Assembly: GCA_963693285.1 (NCBI GenBank)
Contig: OY848926.1
Location: 5,502,501 to 5,566,500, forward strand
Reading direction: 5' to 3'
Source of the DNA: Xestospongia muta
Lineage: Eukaryota > Porifera > Demospongiae > Haplosclerida > Petrosiidae
DNA: 64,000 bases
In this document: one piece after another, positions 19,881 to 34,800 of the stretch
Numbering within the stretch: position 1 is the first letter of the stretch
How the letters are laid out: each line of letters starts with the position of its first letter
Translations under genes and position numbers: made by a program
Notes under the pieces: model-generated
What the model saw: the letters and a program-made list of their open reading frames with translations, nothing else
What the model was told of the DNA's origin: nothing
The model's database searches: none

Positions 19881-22800
19881 CATTCTAGCTGTTCTGTTGC
19901 CAGATGTAAGTTGATGGTTTTGACCTCCAATTGGAGACCCACATTGTGGACAATTGTATCGCTGTGTTGGTCTTCCACACTAATGTAGCAAGTGATACAA
20001 ATATAAACCAATGAACATCTAATCATACCTCAGATACAAAATAAGGATGACCTCTAGGACATTCTAATACAGATGTGACATAACAACGTTAGACATTTTG
20101 TTTATTCAACTCACCATAGAAAGCACCTCCTATAGCACTTCTTGCAATTGGTAGGCTATCTTCTGGCATTGTAGGTAGAAATGCTCCCTATAATAACATA
20201 TTCTACTGTAGAGGTATTGTAGTGAACTACCTTTAATTCTCCTGGACTATTTATCATCTTAATAAAAGGTTGTAATATAACCAACTTCTCTTTACTCTGT
20301 AGTGCAGTAACTACATGTATAATTAAATCAGTTAAGAGTCTATTCTGTGGACTCATTCCTGGTTTCAATAACATAAGTTCTAGTCTACCACAATAAGTAT
20401 TGTCAATAAGAGCCTGAGCTGTCCACATTAACTATAAAATAGAAATACTCAGTGACTGGTACTTCAATGATATAAACATACTGATCTGTTTAATATTTTA
20501 CACTTCTTTGTTAAACTGGATATTTCTGTCCTCATTTCATCCTTATTACAAAGTAAATCACAGTTCTCATAACATATAACTTACTGTCACTTTCTTAGAT
20601 TCATCAGTAAAAACACAACTACCAGTGATTACCTGATAGATCCCTAACAACAAAGCAGGAGCATCTTTAGGACTAAGTCCCTGAACAGTCAGTTGAAAAG
20701 AGATAATTAATACCAACAGGATTGTAGCTATAAAAATACCTCAGTAGTTTTTTGCAGTTTATCTAATTCTTGACCATATACTGCATCAGTAAGAGTAGTT
20801 CTTAAATTCCTATAAACTTGATAAATGACAAATGAATCGCTAGTTTGTTGTTCCTAGTTATAATATAATGACCACTATATTTAAAATATATTACAACTAC
20901 CTCATTAGATCTTTGTAGATGATGAGGTACTATCCATTGCATATTTTGATCTGAAGTGAGGTTAGTTAAGAAGGAGACACCATATTGTCTAGCTAGTTGT
21001 TTTACTAAGAACACACCAGGACCAGAATTATCAGTATTAACAATATCATTAATACAACATCTTTTAGCAACATCTAATAGAAGCTGTGTTTCATGTGTAT
21101 AATAACCCTGATGTCTACTACTAGCTCCATGTTGACAATGAAGGAGTTCAGCCACTACTACAATAGCATATCGTAATTTGGCAATCCCTTCCAAATATTG
21201 CAGATGAATACATCCCTCAACAGAGGGAGCTGGACTGTTCATGATAACTTCTATACCCTCATTCATAACTTGGTGAGCATGCCTGATTTTATCATGTACA
21301 TAACTGTATTGTTTATGGAGAGCATCCTATAGAAAGAAATATAATGATGTGTATGTTATTGACTATCTCTTAGTAGTCTACCTCAAAACATTGTATACAT
21401 AATAAACACAAGCTACGATCATCTTTAATTATATGTTGTGATCGTGTGAAATAATCCTCTAAATGTTCTCTGACTACCTCAGTACTAAAAAGAAAGATAT
21501 GACCAGCTATCAGTATATATATGACTTACTTATGTTCTAGTAGTAGTTGTAATAAGAAGGAACGTATCACTGGTACTTTGTCTACTTTCTCTTTATCTGA
21601 ATAACTGAAATCTTTGGTTTTGTCTTGTTCAGTGAACACAACAGTTAATAGTTCTTTAATGAGAGCTGGTTCAGGTGGATTAGGTTGACCAAAACAGAGA
21701 GAAGACACTACTTCCATAAAGAAAGATTTGCAGCAATCACGAATCTTCTTTTGCATGTTAGAACTATTAAAGTTTACAGAGTTCAGATACAGCTATTTCA
21801 ATTTGCATAACTTACGCATATCTCAGTTTTTTGCCTGCATCCCTATCCAAACTTCTTAGAACTTTTTGTATGCCTAAAATTGTCTCAACTTTAGTGAAGT
21901 CTGATTGTGTTTTAAGAACCTATATAAGTTATCATGAGCTTGAATTTTTGCACAAGACTGGAATCTTACTATTTCGATTCTGTTGGCATATTGGACAAAT
22001 TCTATAAATCTGTTGTCATCAAGTGAGCATTTTATTGCTATACGTTCAATAAAAAGTTGAATTGCCCTCACATGTTGCCAAGAGAGTCTGTAATAAAAAT
22101 AACATGCTTGTCTACATTATCCAGACATATACCTGATTTCTTTAGTAAGTTCAGTTGGCTCTCCTAGAGTTAAAATGGACTCAATAGAATTTTGGCACAA
22201 CTGTAGTTTAACAAGTCTTTGAGGAACACAATCTCTCTTTTCAGGATCCAATGGTAATGCTAAATTATTCTCATTGATGGCAACTTTAACAGCATACAGT
22301 GGTAACTCCATATACTGTGAACTATATTCTTCTATATAAACACAGAAATATCAAATAAGATTATTATGATTATAATAACCTATTGCTTTATCCAGTTGTA
22401 TTAAGATACCAGGTATATGAGTAGTTAGTTGACCAAACCACATAATCTCTTGTTGATATTGATGATATACTACATGAACTGCAGCCAATTGAGATAGAAA
22501 AGAAGATGGACCACCAATGAAGTTTGGTCCTGTAATAATAACATGAAGTGCCTTTCCAATGATCTATGTTATTTGGAACAACAAGGTAAATATTGACCAT
22601 CAGTATGTCTTATATACAGTAACCTCATATTCCTTTTTAGCCATATCCTGGTTCTCATATGTTACTAAGTGAACACTTCTCAAGAAATCATGAAGATAAA
22701 GTTGATAAAATTCTATCCAGTGTTCTTCTGGCACTTCATTTAAGATAGATGCTACAGGTGTATCTGTCAAGATCTCACAGAGTTGACTGTGTACTTCCCA

Positions 22801-25800
22801 AATGTGAGTCCCTATCAAAAGGTTATAACTACGTATAACTTTATAGCTATACCATACCTGCAGTGTGTTTGGCACTCTCTAATTTTGAGTCAATGGTTTC
22901 TTTAACCAACCAAAAGAAAGGGAATTGACAAGAGAATTGTTCCTTAGTTGCTACTCCAGATGTTCCTACTCTGATGGCAGCTGACTGAAAGTCATGATAC
23001 TCTATTCCCTTGCCAATTGACAAACTCTCATAACTAAATTGACATAATTTATCATCAGAGAACACTTGATGCCACAACTGTGTTATTGAATTGACCTCTT
23101 CTTGTCTAGGATGACTACAATTATGTAATAAAATAAGCTGTGAATGCTCATATTAATATACCTAGGTTTTATGAGGTCTAAATTTGAGTAGTGATCTGTA
23201 AATGAGAGAATGGCTGCAAAAATTGGTACAATAACTTCATCTAATCTTCTCTCTAACACATTCTGAAAAGTTCCTCCAATTTGTAGTTTTCGACCACTCA
23301 ATGCTTCCTTAAGTACCCATTCTTTGTCTTGGTGCACAGTATCTCTCTCTTTTAACACATTTCTAATGTGTTTTACTAGTGCTCCATAAAAGGTATGATC
23401 ATCTATTTAAAATCAATAATATGATGTGGTATTATCATAAAGTTACCTAGAGGGTAAGTAGGATTCTGGGGAATCAGACTAAATAGTAATCTAACTCTGT
23501 GAGCAGCCCAGTCCTTCCTAGTGTCATCATTCTCTACCATTCTAGCTACTACAGCTTGAATGCAGTTATAAAGACGATAGCATTGATTATGATGTGTCCT
23601 AGGTAGTCTAGTTACTGGTGACACCTAAAGTGATTAATTGGATCAAGTTAGGATGCTATGTGGTCTAAGGTACCTCGTTTTCTTGAGCTACACTAATCTC
23701 TTCAGCTTTGTCTTCCAGCACTTGCATGGGTTCTTCAAAAGGTGTTGGCAAAGGATCAAATAATATTTGTAAACTTAAACTTTGTTCAATTTCTTCACCC
23801 TCTTCTGTTATACTATCATTCTCATTAATTGTTTCCATGTCCTGATCACTGATATGTTCTAACATCCGTCCTTTTATTTTTAGACTTTCCAGATTTTCAA
23901 TCTCCATGTCAGCATCTTCCTCTAACGTTTCTTTTCTACTTCCAATCTTTCCCACTTTAACTGGTTCCTTATCTTCAATCTCCAAATTGACGTTTCCCTT
24001 GCCTGGAATTCTGCTTTCTCTTTCTCTCATATAAGGTAAGAAATCTCTATTATAAAACAGATCACTTATAGAAGCATTCAGAGCATCATTAAGACTGAGT
24101 GCTGTCTCAGGAGGAGCTCGTATATCATCTATATGAGCTGATATCCAGGAACCTCCTTGAAATCCTACAAAGGAAGAACTGTGTTTGTCTGTCTCTCCAG
24201 CTTGACGAGGAAGATGAATGATAAAGAGAACATGAACAAAGTCTTGTCCCTCTTTCCACTGATAATTGGCTTTTTCTCTCTCATCATCAATACGATAGCG
24301 AGCACAAGCTATAAGATCACCAAATAAGTGACCAGAATCACATTGGATTATCAGGAGTGTGTCCTTCTTGTTATGTTGAGAGAATGCAGGACTACATGAA
24401 GTTCATAACTGTCAATTAATGTAATATATATTATTTACCTAATTTTATTACTAAAGTCCATTTCTGTATCAAATTCTTGAAGTAAGAAACACAAGACTTG
24501 ATCTTCTCTCATATCAATACACTGACATAATTCATTGAGCTCTTGACTAGACAGAAGATGACTATGAGTAGTCACCTAATAATAAGATAATAACACAATA
24601 TACTAATATTATAACTGACTTGTATTAGAAGACCACATTGATCTGTCATATGACTACCATTATGAAGATGATGAACAAGGAACTGGACAATAGAGCCATG
24701 ATGTTGTTCTGAGAAATATATTTGACTTAATTCTTCATAGTCATCAGCAAGTGCTGTGCAACGTAACCTAATGAGTGCATCTGGTGAAGCCATTTGTAAA
24801 AGGATCTTTTTGCTTTGGGTTAAGACAGCTTCCTTCCATTCTTCAGACTTTTCATCATGTCTCCATAATTCTTTGCTGTCCCATAATACTGCTTGTTGAT
24901 GTAGTTGTTGAGTAGCCTGGAAGATCACAGAGGCTGTGGTATCACTTTGGTAGCCAACAAAAGCATCTTGTTCAGTAAACCTTGCATCTCCAAAAGTGAC
25001 TTCACTAAATTGATGTACCCAGTTAGTGAGCTCAATAAGTACTTCTTTCTGCCAGTCTAGTAGTACTGTCTCTGTTAGTACAAAGTGTTTCTCAAGACGA
25101 TTGATAAGAGGAGTTGGAAACTTCTCATAAACTGTGGTTTTCTCTGCTATCAAAATGAGCCTGTAGACAATTTAATATATTAAAATACCAAAGAAGATTA
25201 TTTGTCATACTTGAAGTCATTATGTACACGACATTTAACTCTGTGGGTTTGTAGACCCAAATCCACATAACGTTGATCACCCCACCAGATATAATACTGG
25301 TTTAACAGGTCATACAAGCTCTCATACAGGTTTTCTAAGTTAAGAAGGATGACAGTACGACCCGTTTCCATACAAATCTTAATTTGATTGATATTACGAC
25401 AAACTTGAGTGTATTCTCTGTCTTTTGGGAATGAGCTACCAAATAAAACAAATGGCTCCATTCTTTGTACAATACGTGTATTCTCCTCCAAACCACCAGA
25501 TCTCTCTTGATTGACAGTCAATCCTACCTCCTCATGAAGATAGTGTTTGAGTACTTGTAAAGCAGCATAGTTCTCTGTTAGGAATAAAAGATAACGATTC
25601 TCTCTGTAAGGAAAAGAAAGAATTGATTTTTAAGTACAATAGCAAGTCTCTGATGTACCCATGCCAAGAGGTCTCCTTGGTCTGTAAACTCTTCCTAATA
25701 AGTCCAAGAGGAGAACAATCAGGAGAGAGAAGTTCACAATCCTGTGACATGACAGTTAACATCACGTAAATGGATTCTCATAATGATACCTCTTTACTCA

Positions 25801-28800
25801 AACCAGTCAGATCAGGTTGATCCTCTATGTTCTTCAAAGAATCTTTAAATATTTCATAAGTATCAAAATCTTCAAGACCTCCAAAATTTCTTTTTATAGC
25901 ATGTTGAAGTTGAGGTCCTGTTGGTGGTAATTTGCTCTTTTCACACATCCAGTATAACATTTTGATCAGACTATAGGAGTGGTAATAAAGGTGAAATGTT
26001 TAGCAATAACATTATCATCAGTAATGGTACCTGTAGAAATCTCTAAGACCAAAGAATGCTTTATTAATTTTCTTCTGCTCATCACAAATTGTTTTATAAG
26101 CTGCTGCCAATGGTTTAAAGCATGAATCTAGCCTTCTTTTAACTGGGTCATCATCATGATTAGAACATATTCCTCTGAAGAAATATCATGACATAAAATA
26201 TAGCAACAATAGAAACTGGCTGTACTTTGCAGAAAGTTCAAGTTCATTTCTATCAGGGTCACCACGAGTTACCATAACTCCTCTGTTCATTTTAGCAGGA
26301 TCTAGTGCCCAGTTTGAAATACCAATAAATGCAACACGTTGTTCACGTTCTATGATCTGATAGATAGATTGAATACCTCACAATATCTTGACTAAGGTCT
26401 TGTTACCTGTTGAGTGTCATCAGCTCCCTCAGTACCATCTTCTAAAAGTGGATGCAGAGCTTTAAGTGGTAAGTTAGGAGAGTCTTCAGCTAATCCAACT
26501 TCATCTAATACTACAACTGATACATATTTAGTTGTATCTTCTTTCTTTTGAAAGCTTTTTGCAGAGTTAAATATTTCAATGACACTTTCAGGAGTAGACA
26601 GCTGGCTACATTGATAGGAGAACATGTGGACCTGGACAAAGAATTTCAACATGATGCTAATTTATAAATTTAGACCTCTTTAAATTTTTTCATTAATTCT
26701 TTTTCTGAAGATCTTCCTAACATAGAGTCAGCCACAATAGATTTGGCTAGAGACTTAGAACTTCCTGGTTTACCCACTAAGAAGAGAGGGATCCTTAACT
26801 CAATGCATACTGTCATCATAAAAACATTTTCTCTCAGAGCAGCATTCTTAGCAATATTTGGACCTAACTTCATGTTGTCTAAGAGAACATCTTGACACCT
26901 TCATATATAAGAGAGAACAACAATTTATTATAAAATTGTCTTCTATTTTACCATCTTATTTCATTACAGAACTGATCTGCTCCTCCAGGTACTCCTAGTG
27001 GAGCCTTAAACTGTTGTACTACACCACATTCATATTCCTTTCTGTCCTGTAGTCTAGCATGATAGCAAACACTGACAGCTAATATTAAGGCACGAGATAT
27101 TTCATCAACTATTTGTTTTTCCTAAGTTAAGAAATATACTTCAACACTATTCATTGTAGTACTAGCCTTACCTCATCCTGAGCTTTGATCTTAACTTCTT
27201 GTGTAAACAAATCGCTTTTTTCACAGAAATATCTAAAGACAATCATTACTCGTTCAACATCTCTTAGACTAACAAAACTGCATTCATCCTGAGAGATGTA
27301 AAGAACTATGTACTCTATCAGTTATGAGTTAATTTACATTTCTTTTCTTCATATATTTCTGTGACCAGGCTACAACATCAGCTACTGTAGCAATAATTCC
27401 AACTTGTCCACTAATTTCAGGTATGGCCTGACATCTACTCTTGACAATATGTTTAGTATAATCCTTCTCTGTTGCATTGTTTAGTTGACCAAAGTCATAT
27501 ACCAGAGGTCTCATACTGGGAGGTAACTCAAGTACTCTGTAAACTAGTTGACGAAGAGGGATTTTACCTAGTTTAAAACACATTTTAAGTTTGCAATAAT
27601 AATAATGTATAGATTTATACCTAATTTTTGTTGTGTTTCAGTAGCTTTAACATAAAAACCTAATCCTGCAGACTCAAGTTTCTTAATCATATCATCAGTG
27701 TGTCTACAGGAAATAATAATCAATAAATTATATGTAAATATGATAACTTTTACTTTCTATAAGGATTACAAGCAGCAATAAACTTGACATCAGCCTTGAT
27801 AGATCTTCCATGAATACGACGATCACACATAACTTCTTTGATCAGTCCAATAGCTTCAGTTGTGTTAGCTTCATCAAAAAACAGTACAGTATCTATTTCA
27901 TGATCTTTCCTGTTCTTATCAGCAATTTCTTCAGCTTCTTCTACTTTCTTTACAATATTATTCTCTGTAGTACCTCCATGAATCTTAGTCATTAATATTA
28001 CTATCATTGTAATAGCATTAATAATAATGATGATACCTTCATAATGAGCATATTTTTCACATGTTCTCCTCCTTGTCTACATCCTTGAGCAGCAAGATCG
28101 CACATAAATCTGATGAGACGGGTCTTGCCACATCCAGTCTCACCCATAATAACTACTGGAATATTACATCTAAAGAAAAGTAGATGACAATGTCCAATCA
28201 TTACAATCATACCTAAATCTCATGTGGATTGCCATTATTTTAATGACATTATCAACAGTTAGAACATATGTAGGGTCTGGATCAAGACTCCATTCTAGAC
28301 CCATCACCATTCCTATCTTATGTATCATTATATCTTTACCCCAATCTTGATAGTTCTCTGATAAATTAACATTATTATGTTGAAGACCAGTATATAACTG
28401 AGGAGTTAAAGCTGCTGCCTCAATAACTACATTATTAACAGGATCTCGAAGGTCTCCATTGCGAGTTGCATTAAATCCTACAAAAGTAATACTGTTCCCA
28501 TCTTCATTGAAGAAAAGATAGGGATGGTAGCTAAAACAAGATACAAGAAATTTTTTAAGTTATTGTAATTGTCAATGCGTTTACTTTTGTTCCCATTTTT
28601 TTCTCATATCAATTTGATATTCCTCAAGTTGCTCATTATCAACAATTATTTCCTCATTCTCTGTAGCTACTTCACCTTTCAATGAGGAAGTGGCAAAGTC
28701 CTAAAAGTATTAAAAAGAAATTAACAATGTAGATTGTCATTGTCATTACTTTAGACATTCTGATCATAAACTTCACTACAAATGTCTTCAGTCCAGACAT

Positions 28801-31800
28801 CACATCTCCAACTATATCTTCATTACAGAAAATAGAGCTCTCACAGTTTCTTAGCTGGGCATCTAAAAATCTTACGAAATGTCTCAATTCTGACCAGGAA
28901 GGATCTCTTACTCCACATTGACTGTTATTACAACATCAGCATTCAAATTAAAGTTTAAAAGGTGTTTCATAAACTTACGATAGAAGTATTTGTAGACATT
29001 CAACAGGGTTTCCCTCCACTGATTGTAGTCTGTAAGAAAATCTATCCAATGGTACACGTCCTACATGTCTCCGTAAATATTGGAACACTCGCTGGAAGAC
29101 AGGACTCCTGAACTCTCCAATATCCATATTACATTTCAAGGAATCTGTAACAAGATATAGTATTAAATACAAAGTAATCTTTACTAACCATCTGATTCAT
29201 TTTGTAACATCTGTAACACATTTCTTGGTGAGAGACACTCCATTGTTGGTAAAATATCAAGTAGAGAAATAGTACATTTAGCAACTTTAACTTCACTCTG
29301 TAATATTGTAATTGTAATAACAATAATTAAATCAATGTTACCTTTGGTACTGTCACTTCAATAGCATATAAGTGAGCAGGATGACATCTCCAGATTCTAC
29401 CCTGACTGTCACAGACTGCTTGAAGTATTAATAGAGAAAACAAAACAGAGTCAATTTGTCTTAATACCTATTGAGTTATTATAAAAATAACATCAATGAA
29501 AGAGAGTTTAAGGATCTTACACTAGGTGAGATATCTATATGAAAGATGATTGCTTGTCCACTGTCTTGGTCAGTCATCTTCTCAAATGAATGTTTGAGTG
29601 CTTGTACAATGGTATCAAATGTGACCTTTGGACCATGAACTGGTATTATAACATGGTGATGTCCTTGTTGATCAGTTTTTGTTTCTAATTCCTCAATCAA
29701 ACGTTGAATATACAATGACTTGCCCATGCCTGCTCTCTCTGATTTAACCACACGTACATAAGAGCTAATTAGAGAAAATAACATTTGAAATATCAAAAAA
29801 CATTTACTTTTCTGGATCAACAACAGAAGCTAGTATCCTTTGTCCTTTAAGTCTACTCTGAGGGCAACTAATAAAATGACTTTTAAGATATTGAGAAAAT
29901 TTTAGATCAAAGTGAAGAGTAGTAAAAGGTCGTCGATAAAACTGTAGCTTAGAAATCATGTGAGATTTATCCTCCTCTTCATTACTACATATGATCACCA
30001 ACTTGTAGTCTGAGAAATCATAAATAATATTAAACAAATAAAAGTAGCACTTGTTTACTTCTTTGTCCTTGTGTGCATTCAAATAAAGTTTTAAGTGCCT
30101 TATCACAAACTTGATAGGACAACAACTCAGCATGAACTAGACAAAATATTCTAAAGTGGTTAGGATCTCCCATAGCTCTCTTCCATAGTAGAGTCACTTC
30201 TTCATCTGTAGTGTATTCACTACATATAAGAACTTCTTCATGAGTAGGCAATGGTAGTTTATCATCCTCCATATAAAGAGACAAGACAGTCTTTAGAACA
30301 GTATCTTTGTGAGAAGTATTATAACAATATTAGTATAGTAAACGATGATACCTGGAGTGGCCACAAGTAAGTTTGGTTCACCAATTTTGAGTCCATTAGG
30401 AAGTTGTCTATTCTGATCAACTAGAGCTAGGATTTAAACACAAATAATGTATCTATAAAAGATTACTATTGCAAAGTACCTCTGCAGTTATTATCAAGTT
30501 TTTCAAGAGCTCTACCAAGTTCAACTAGTGAAAGATATTTTCGAGATGATGTATCATTGCGCATAATCTCTATATCAGTAACACTAAAAACATAATATCA
30601 AGTTATCACTTCAATACATTATCAACTTACCCTACAGGTGAACTGTCAGATCCACCACTAAATTGACGACTATACCATTCTTCTCTATCCTCAGCCATTC
30701 CACTATCTTCAAGTACAACACTATGATGTATACTCCTTGGAAATAGTTCATTATGTTCTTCAGAGTCTTCTTCCAAAAGGTCTAAATAATCCATAGCTTT
30801 CCTTGTGTTATTAGGATATCGTTCTACAGCATCTTTACATTGTTCTAATGGAAATCCAGCTCTCAATAGTTCCTTAACAATGGGATGATTTTCATCAACT
30901 GGTATATGCTCTCTGATTGTCACCTTTGGTATTGATTTTTTATGCATCACAACCTCTGGTTCTGACTCAATAAAAGGTTCAAAAGATTGCTGTGTGTTAA
31001 TTTCATCCATTGATGCATCTTCCTCTATATCATCTGATAGAAAATATTCATCCTCATCACTGGATTCATCTCCTCTAGTTTCACTCTCTCTGTCATTGTC
31101 AAAGAAATTAAAATCATCTTGATGTTCACTACACCATTTGAGAACTGTTTCTTCTAGGTCAGATTTTGCACACCTTTCAAAGGCAACAAGGATAAGGTTA
31201 CTTGAAAAACCATAAGATGTTTTTAAATTAACTAGTGTAGCCATTTGTTTGTCTGTCAGATCATTTTCATTTAATTGAGGATGAGGAACAGAAGAAGTGG
31301 CTTTCATTACAACATCCAGCATGTCACACTTAGCACTTGCTGATGCCTGGTTGTCAGACACATCAGAGCTGTGTGCTATATTCAGGTCATCATCTAATCC
31401 AATAGTCTCTTGAGTAGAGTAGTCTGTAGTAACTTCCATTTCATCATCAACAGAACAGAGTTGATCTTCAACCATTTCTTGAGTTATTTCTTGTGACAAA
31501 CACTGCAGTAATGCCATAACTTCTGATTTCAATGATAATTTGTGGTTAGCATCTTTAAAAAGACCTAGCTCATTGCGAAGTTGTAGAAGTTGTTGGGTTG
31601 TATAGTAATTCAGTGGATAGTACTCCTCTCGTTTTTCTGCTATAGTTTTTTTCCATTCTTCAAGATCTTTTTCCATTTTTTGAAAAATTTCAGTTAGCTG
31701 ATCTACAACTCCATCAAATCTACAGGGAAACTTTAGCACCCATCCCATATACTTAATGTGGCCAGTTTGCTGTAATTTACTCAAGACATCTGCTATATAG

Positions 31801-34800
31801 CAAACAGTCTGGAAGACCTAAAGAGTAATTCATTTTATCAATATAAATCCAAGCTAGCCATATAGTACTCAAAATTCTACTCACTTTTAAAAAATGATCA
31901 ACTTGTTCTCTCTCTTCTGACTCACTTCCAGTTATTAAAACAAGTTTGCTCTCCAAATCTCTTAATTCATTTAATGAGTACTTGAGTTGTGGTAGAGGCT
32001 TGTCATGTTGTTCCAAGTCCATTCGAATTAACTGTGACAGCTTTGAATGAACTCCCAGTGCTCGAGACCCTATTGTATAACATCCATATTTCTTGATGTT
32101 CTTCATTTGACCAAAAGATGACTTCTCTACAGAGCCTTGAGTCTCCTTCACTGATTGATACCAGGCAACGCAGTCAGCACAGTCTTTCTGCAATGACAAC
32201 TTCATTAGATGAACGTAAATGTGTATCTGCTTACAAACATTTCAGGGAGTGTAGGATAGTGATTCAAAGCATCCCATAAGGACTTGCATCTTTTCACTAG
32301 CTCTTTGTAGCCTGTGTCAGGAGGTAGTTGGTAAATAAGTGAAGCAAATCCACTACCAACAGTTCGCAATTTAGACAAACGATCATGAGTAAAATCACCC
32401 TCTCCACCAGCAGCAGTAGCAAGGGCAATAGTAACAAAATTTTGCAAATCATGCACATCTATTAATGACAAGAGAATATTTGCTTGGCAAACTATAGAAT
32501 ATGTACCCTTTGTCTCATTCCTGATCCATTTTATAATGTCCTGACTCTTTGCAAATACTTTTAGACATTCAAGTCTTCGAGGATCAGAGCTAATACCATG
32601 TAAGAACTCTCCAGTTTTAATCAAATCATCAGTAATAAAATCTAAGCTCTCGTCATGTACTGATGTGGTAAACTAATAATGAATTAAGCAACATTAATAT
32701 AATTGATTAAATAAGAACTCACTTTAGCTGCTAGTCTTTCAACTATGTCAAAGTCTCCATTAAGATCTAGTGTGACCTTCAAGTCCAAAAAAGCTTCAGC
32801 AGCATTTGCATGTTGTCGAAGGGAGCAATATTCCCGCATTCTCTGAACACAACTCTCAATCCATTTGTCATCTGGTATTCCTGCTTTTCTACAATTACAA
32901 ATTCCCTTTTCTAACTGTTTAATTTCAAAAATTAGCTTTTTTTCAGTATAGTGATCAAGAAGTTTATCGACTTCAGCTAATCTAATACTTTTATCTTGTA
33001 AACTTTTAAGAAATACACAACACTTCATGAAGACAGGTTCCCAGACATGTTTGACAACATCAACAAGTTGTAGTGGCATATTCTGTACACCCTTTTTCTC
33101 AGCATTCCAGTGATCATTGAAAGTGTTGTTTGGGTATTTTCTAACCAATGCTGTAAACTCAGATATAATTGGAAACAATGGCAAAGCAGACTGAAAACTA
33201 TAAAAGATCATTGTTCCATCAACTTGTTGGCAAAGTGATGAAATCGGTTCTACTTCAAAGTTCTTTTCAAGATCTGCTCTAATGTTGTTAAGTTCTATAT
33301 AAATGAAAGTGAACTATACATCATTACTATAACAATTGGACTCACCAGGAATATTTAAGTCACTAAGGTGGTGGACAAGTGTACTCAGTTCCTTCTGATG
33401 TTCTATAAAAGCCTTATACTCACAAAGTCGGGTATTTAATGATTCACTGATATTCTCAAAGGAGAAACTTGAAGTAGGAATAGATGTCTCAGGATTATCA
33501 CCAGGTTGTTTTTCCTGTGAAGTAATGGCTTCACATAACTTTTGTACTTCTTCTTGCTTGCTACTCAATTTTTTTAAGACTTCAGCAGTTACAGAACCAT
33601 CCTGTATAGACAAGCATACACTAGTAAAAATTGTCATGGCAGCATAACAAATTTCTTGATCCCCCATGGTCAAACCTTCTCTTGAAAATGACTGTTGTCT
33701 TTCTGTAAGACAAAAAGTAGTAATTGTAGTAGACATACAATAACATACTGTATATTTTCATAAACCCAGGCCAAAGTTCCCATGTCAAAATATCATCAAG
33801 AGAGAGGGAGTTCTCAGTTTCAAAATTAGGATACTTCTTTTTTAACATATTCCCAAGTAAATGTGCCATATGCTTTGATTGTTCTAACTTTTTAAGACTT
33901 TCTTCACCTGCCTTTCCTCCCTAAACATAGTTTTCACAATTTATAATCAAATATATCATACTATTTTATACCTCAAGTATAAGTGTATCCAAGCTATTCA
34001 TAACATCTTCCAGAATAGCAGAAACAATTACAAATTTCATATTATGCTTCTCAGCATGAGTCAATATATCTACCTTCAATTCAGCTGGTATCTATATTAC
34101 AGTTATATATTATTGATATGTACAATAGACTTGCTTTTGAAATTCTACTCTTCAGGATTGAAACGACCAAAATATGCCAGTCTCTTTCAAGATCTGTGGG
34201 ACAGTCTACAGAAAGAATTTGCTGCCACACCTATAGCATATTTTATTCATCACCAATATCTTAAAAATAAATTTAGTATATGGCTTACATCAAATTCTTC
34301 TTTTTGCTTATAAAGAGTTAATGTATGTCGTAATCCCAGCAAATAATAAGATGAAATTACTTTGTTACCAAACATAATTCCTCCAATTGTTTTGCGAATA
34401 CAAATTTTTATTGAGTCATTTAATAATGTGTGAACTTTGTCCTTTGTTATAGTTTTCAATTGTTGAGAATCATCAGAGGATGTCATAATAAGTGAAAGCA
34501 ACTTTAAAATCAGTGAAATATTGGTTTTGAATAACATTCCAAAAGAGTCAGTAAATATTCTCAATTTCTCATTCAAAACATTTAAAAGGTAACAAAACCC
34601 ATTCAGAATCTGCTGTGTGTCAAAAAATCTAGTTGCATAAAAATAAATTTAAACAATGCCATAAAGAGCCAAAAAAGTATACCTTGAAGCAGAAGGTTCA
34701 GTCAAAATTTTATTAATCTGACAATGAAGTTTAGAAAGGAGTATTTGACTTTGTTTTGCCTACCATGCAATGAATATTAGCATATTGAGTACATGAACAT

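Noticed and set aside
21370..21420. CLLCIQC cluster as a possible RING or zinc site
   Set aside because: It aligns with the vertebrate LYMLFINCLEDS helix downstream of the RING position, and no partner Cys/His pairs follow.
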